From CAZQIO01 sp964593405 (GTDB lineage: Bacteria > Patescibacteriota > Minisyncoccia > Minisyncoccales > GBS-2), in contig CAZQIO010000032.1 of NCBI GenBank assembly GCA_964593405.1, forward strand, positions 1 to 5,935: DNA of 5,935 bases. Direction: 5' to 3'. Made by a program: the position numbers and the translations under genes. The notes beneath the pieces were generated by a model. It saw nothing but the letters and a program-made list of their open reading frames with translations, made no database searches and was not told the origin of the DNA. This document shows positions 5,721-5,935 of this stretch, piece by piece; position 1 is the first letter of the stretch, and the number at the start of each line of letters is the position of its first letter.

Positions 5721-5935
5721 ATGGCAGAAACAATTTTGAAAGTTGAAAACTTGAATGTTGAATTGAATGGAGAAAAAATCATTTGCAATTTATCCTTTGA
5801 ATTGAAAGAAGGTCAAGTTTTGACAATTTTGGGGCCAAACGGAGCAGGGAAAACAGTTTTGCTCAAAACTTTGCTTGGCCTTTTTCCGCACAAAGGCGAA
5901 ATTAAATGGAAAGAAGGAATAAAAATCGGTTATGT
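5721..5935 (+). CDS. ABC transporter ATP-binding protein, 3' partial (metal-transporter-like)
   Basis: 71 complete codons are present before the right edge. The N-terminal half of an ABC ATPase is visible: ILKVENLNVELNGEKII, then LTILGPNGAGKT with the Walker A motif at residues 38-45 (K44, T45), then LLKTLLGLFPHKGEIKW and IGYV just before the expected Q-loop. The short GLFPHKGEI segment followed by IGYV (PQ expected next) resembles zinc/manganese (ZnuC/MntB-type) ATPases; that subfamily is a guess from the short N-terminus. The protein would hydrolyse ATP on the inner face of the membrane for an importer whose other genes should lie downstream. Its ATG is 19 bp from the divergent murB start. 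The Q-loop, signature and Walker B are beyond the window. Confidence 0.88.
   Translation, partial: MAETILKVENLNVELNGEKIICNLSFELKEGQVLTILGPNGAGKTVLLKTLLGLFPHKGEIKWKEGIKIGY

Overview
The window is AT-rich and gene-dense. Intergenic gaps are 1 to about 25 bp and several genes lack a visible Shine-Dalgarno sequence. It looks like part of a small, fermentative, anaerobic bacterial genome. The gene set (class III ribonucleotide reductase, rubrerythrin, superoxide reductase, hemerythrin-like protein, a divergent pyruvate kinase, MurB), the compactness and the short repeats inside coding sequence together suggest a Patescibacteria (CPR) type organism. That placement is an inference, not a proof. The standard bacterial code fits: Trp is TGG and no intact gene has an in-frame TGA.

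Layout, plus strand, 1-4760. The window opens with the last codons of an anaerobic ribonucleotide reductase gene (nrdD, glycyl-radical motif visible), which overlaps the start of a rubrerythrin. Desulfoferrodoxin/superoxide reductase, a DUF438-like hemerythrin protein, a 52-residue Cys-rich protein, a membrane-anchored cytochrome b5-like protein and a two-helix membrane protein follow. Next are an FMN-binding glutamate-synthase-type protein and a pyruvate kinase that lacks its B domain. The first part reads as an oxygen and peroxide defence cluster directly behind an oxygen-sensitive glycyl-radical enzyme: SOR reduces superoxide to H2O2, rubrerythrin reduces H2O2, and the hemerythrin and b5 proteins could bind or sense O2 or carry electrons. 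Metabolic genes follow.

Layout, 4778-5935. murB (peptidoglycan synthesis) lies on the minus strand, convergent with pyruvate kinase. A 19-bp gap separates it from a divergent plus-strand ABC transporter ATPase gene that runs off the end of the window.

The most striking overall feature is frame disruption. Seven junctions break otherwise recognisable genes. Six are explained by one missing base, four of them in A/T homopolymers. One, in the glutamate synthase gene, requires a larger deletion of about 70-75 nt. murB also contains two clusters of one short repeat family inside its coding sequence; one cluster is an exact 14-bp tandem duplication sitting on a frame break. Either the assembly under-calls homopolymers, or this genome tolerates or rescues such shifts. 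Only read-level data can decide.
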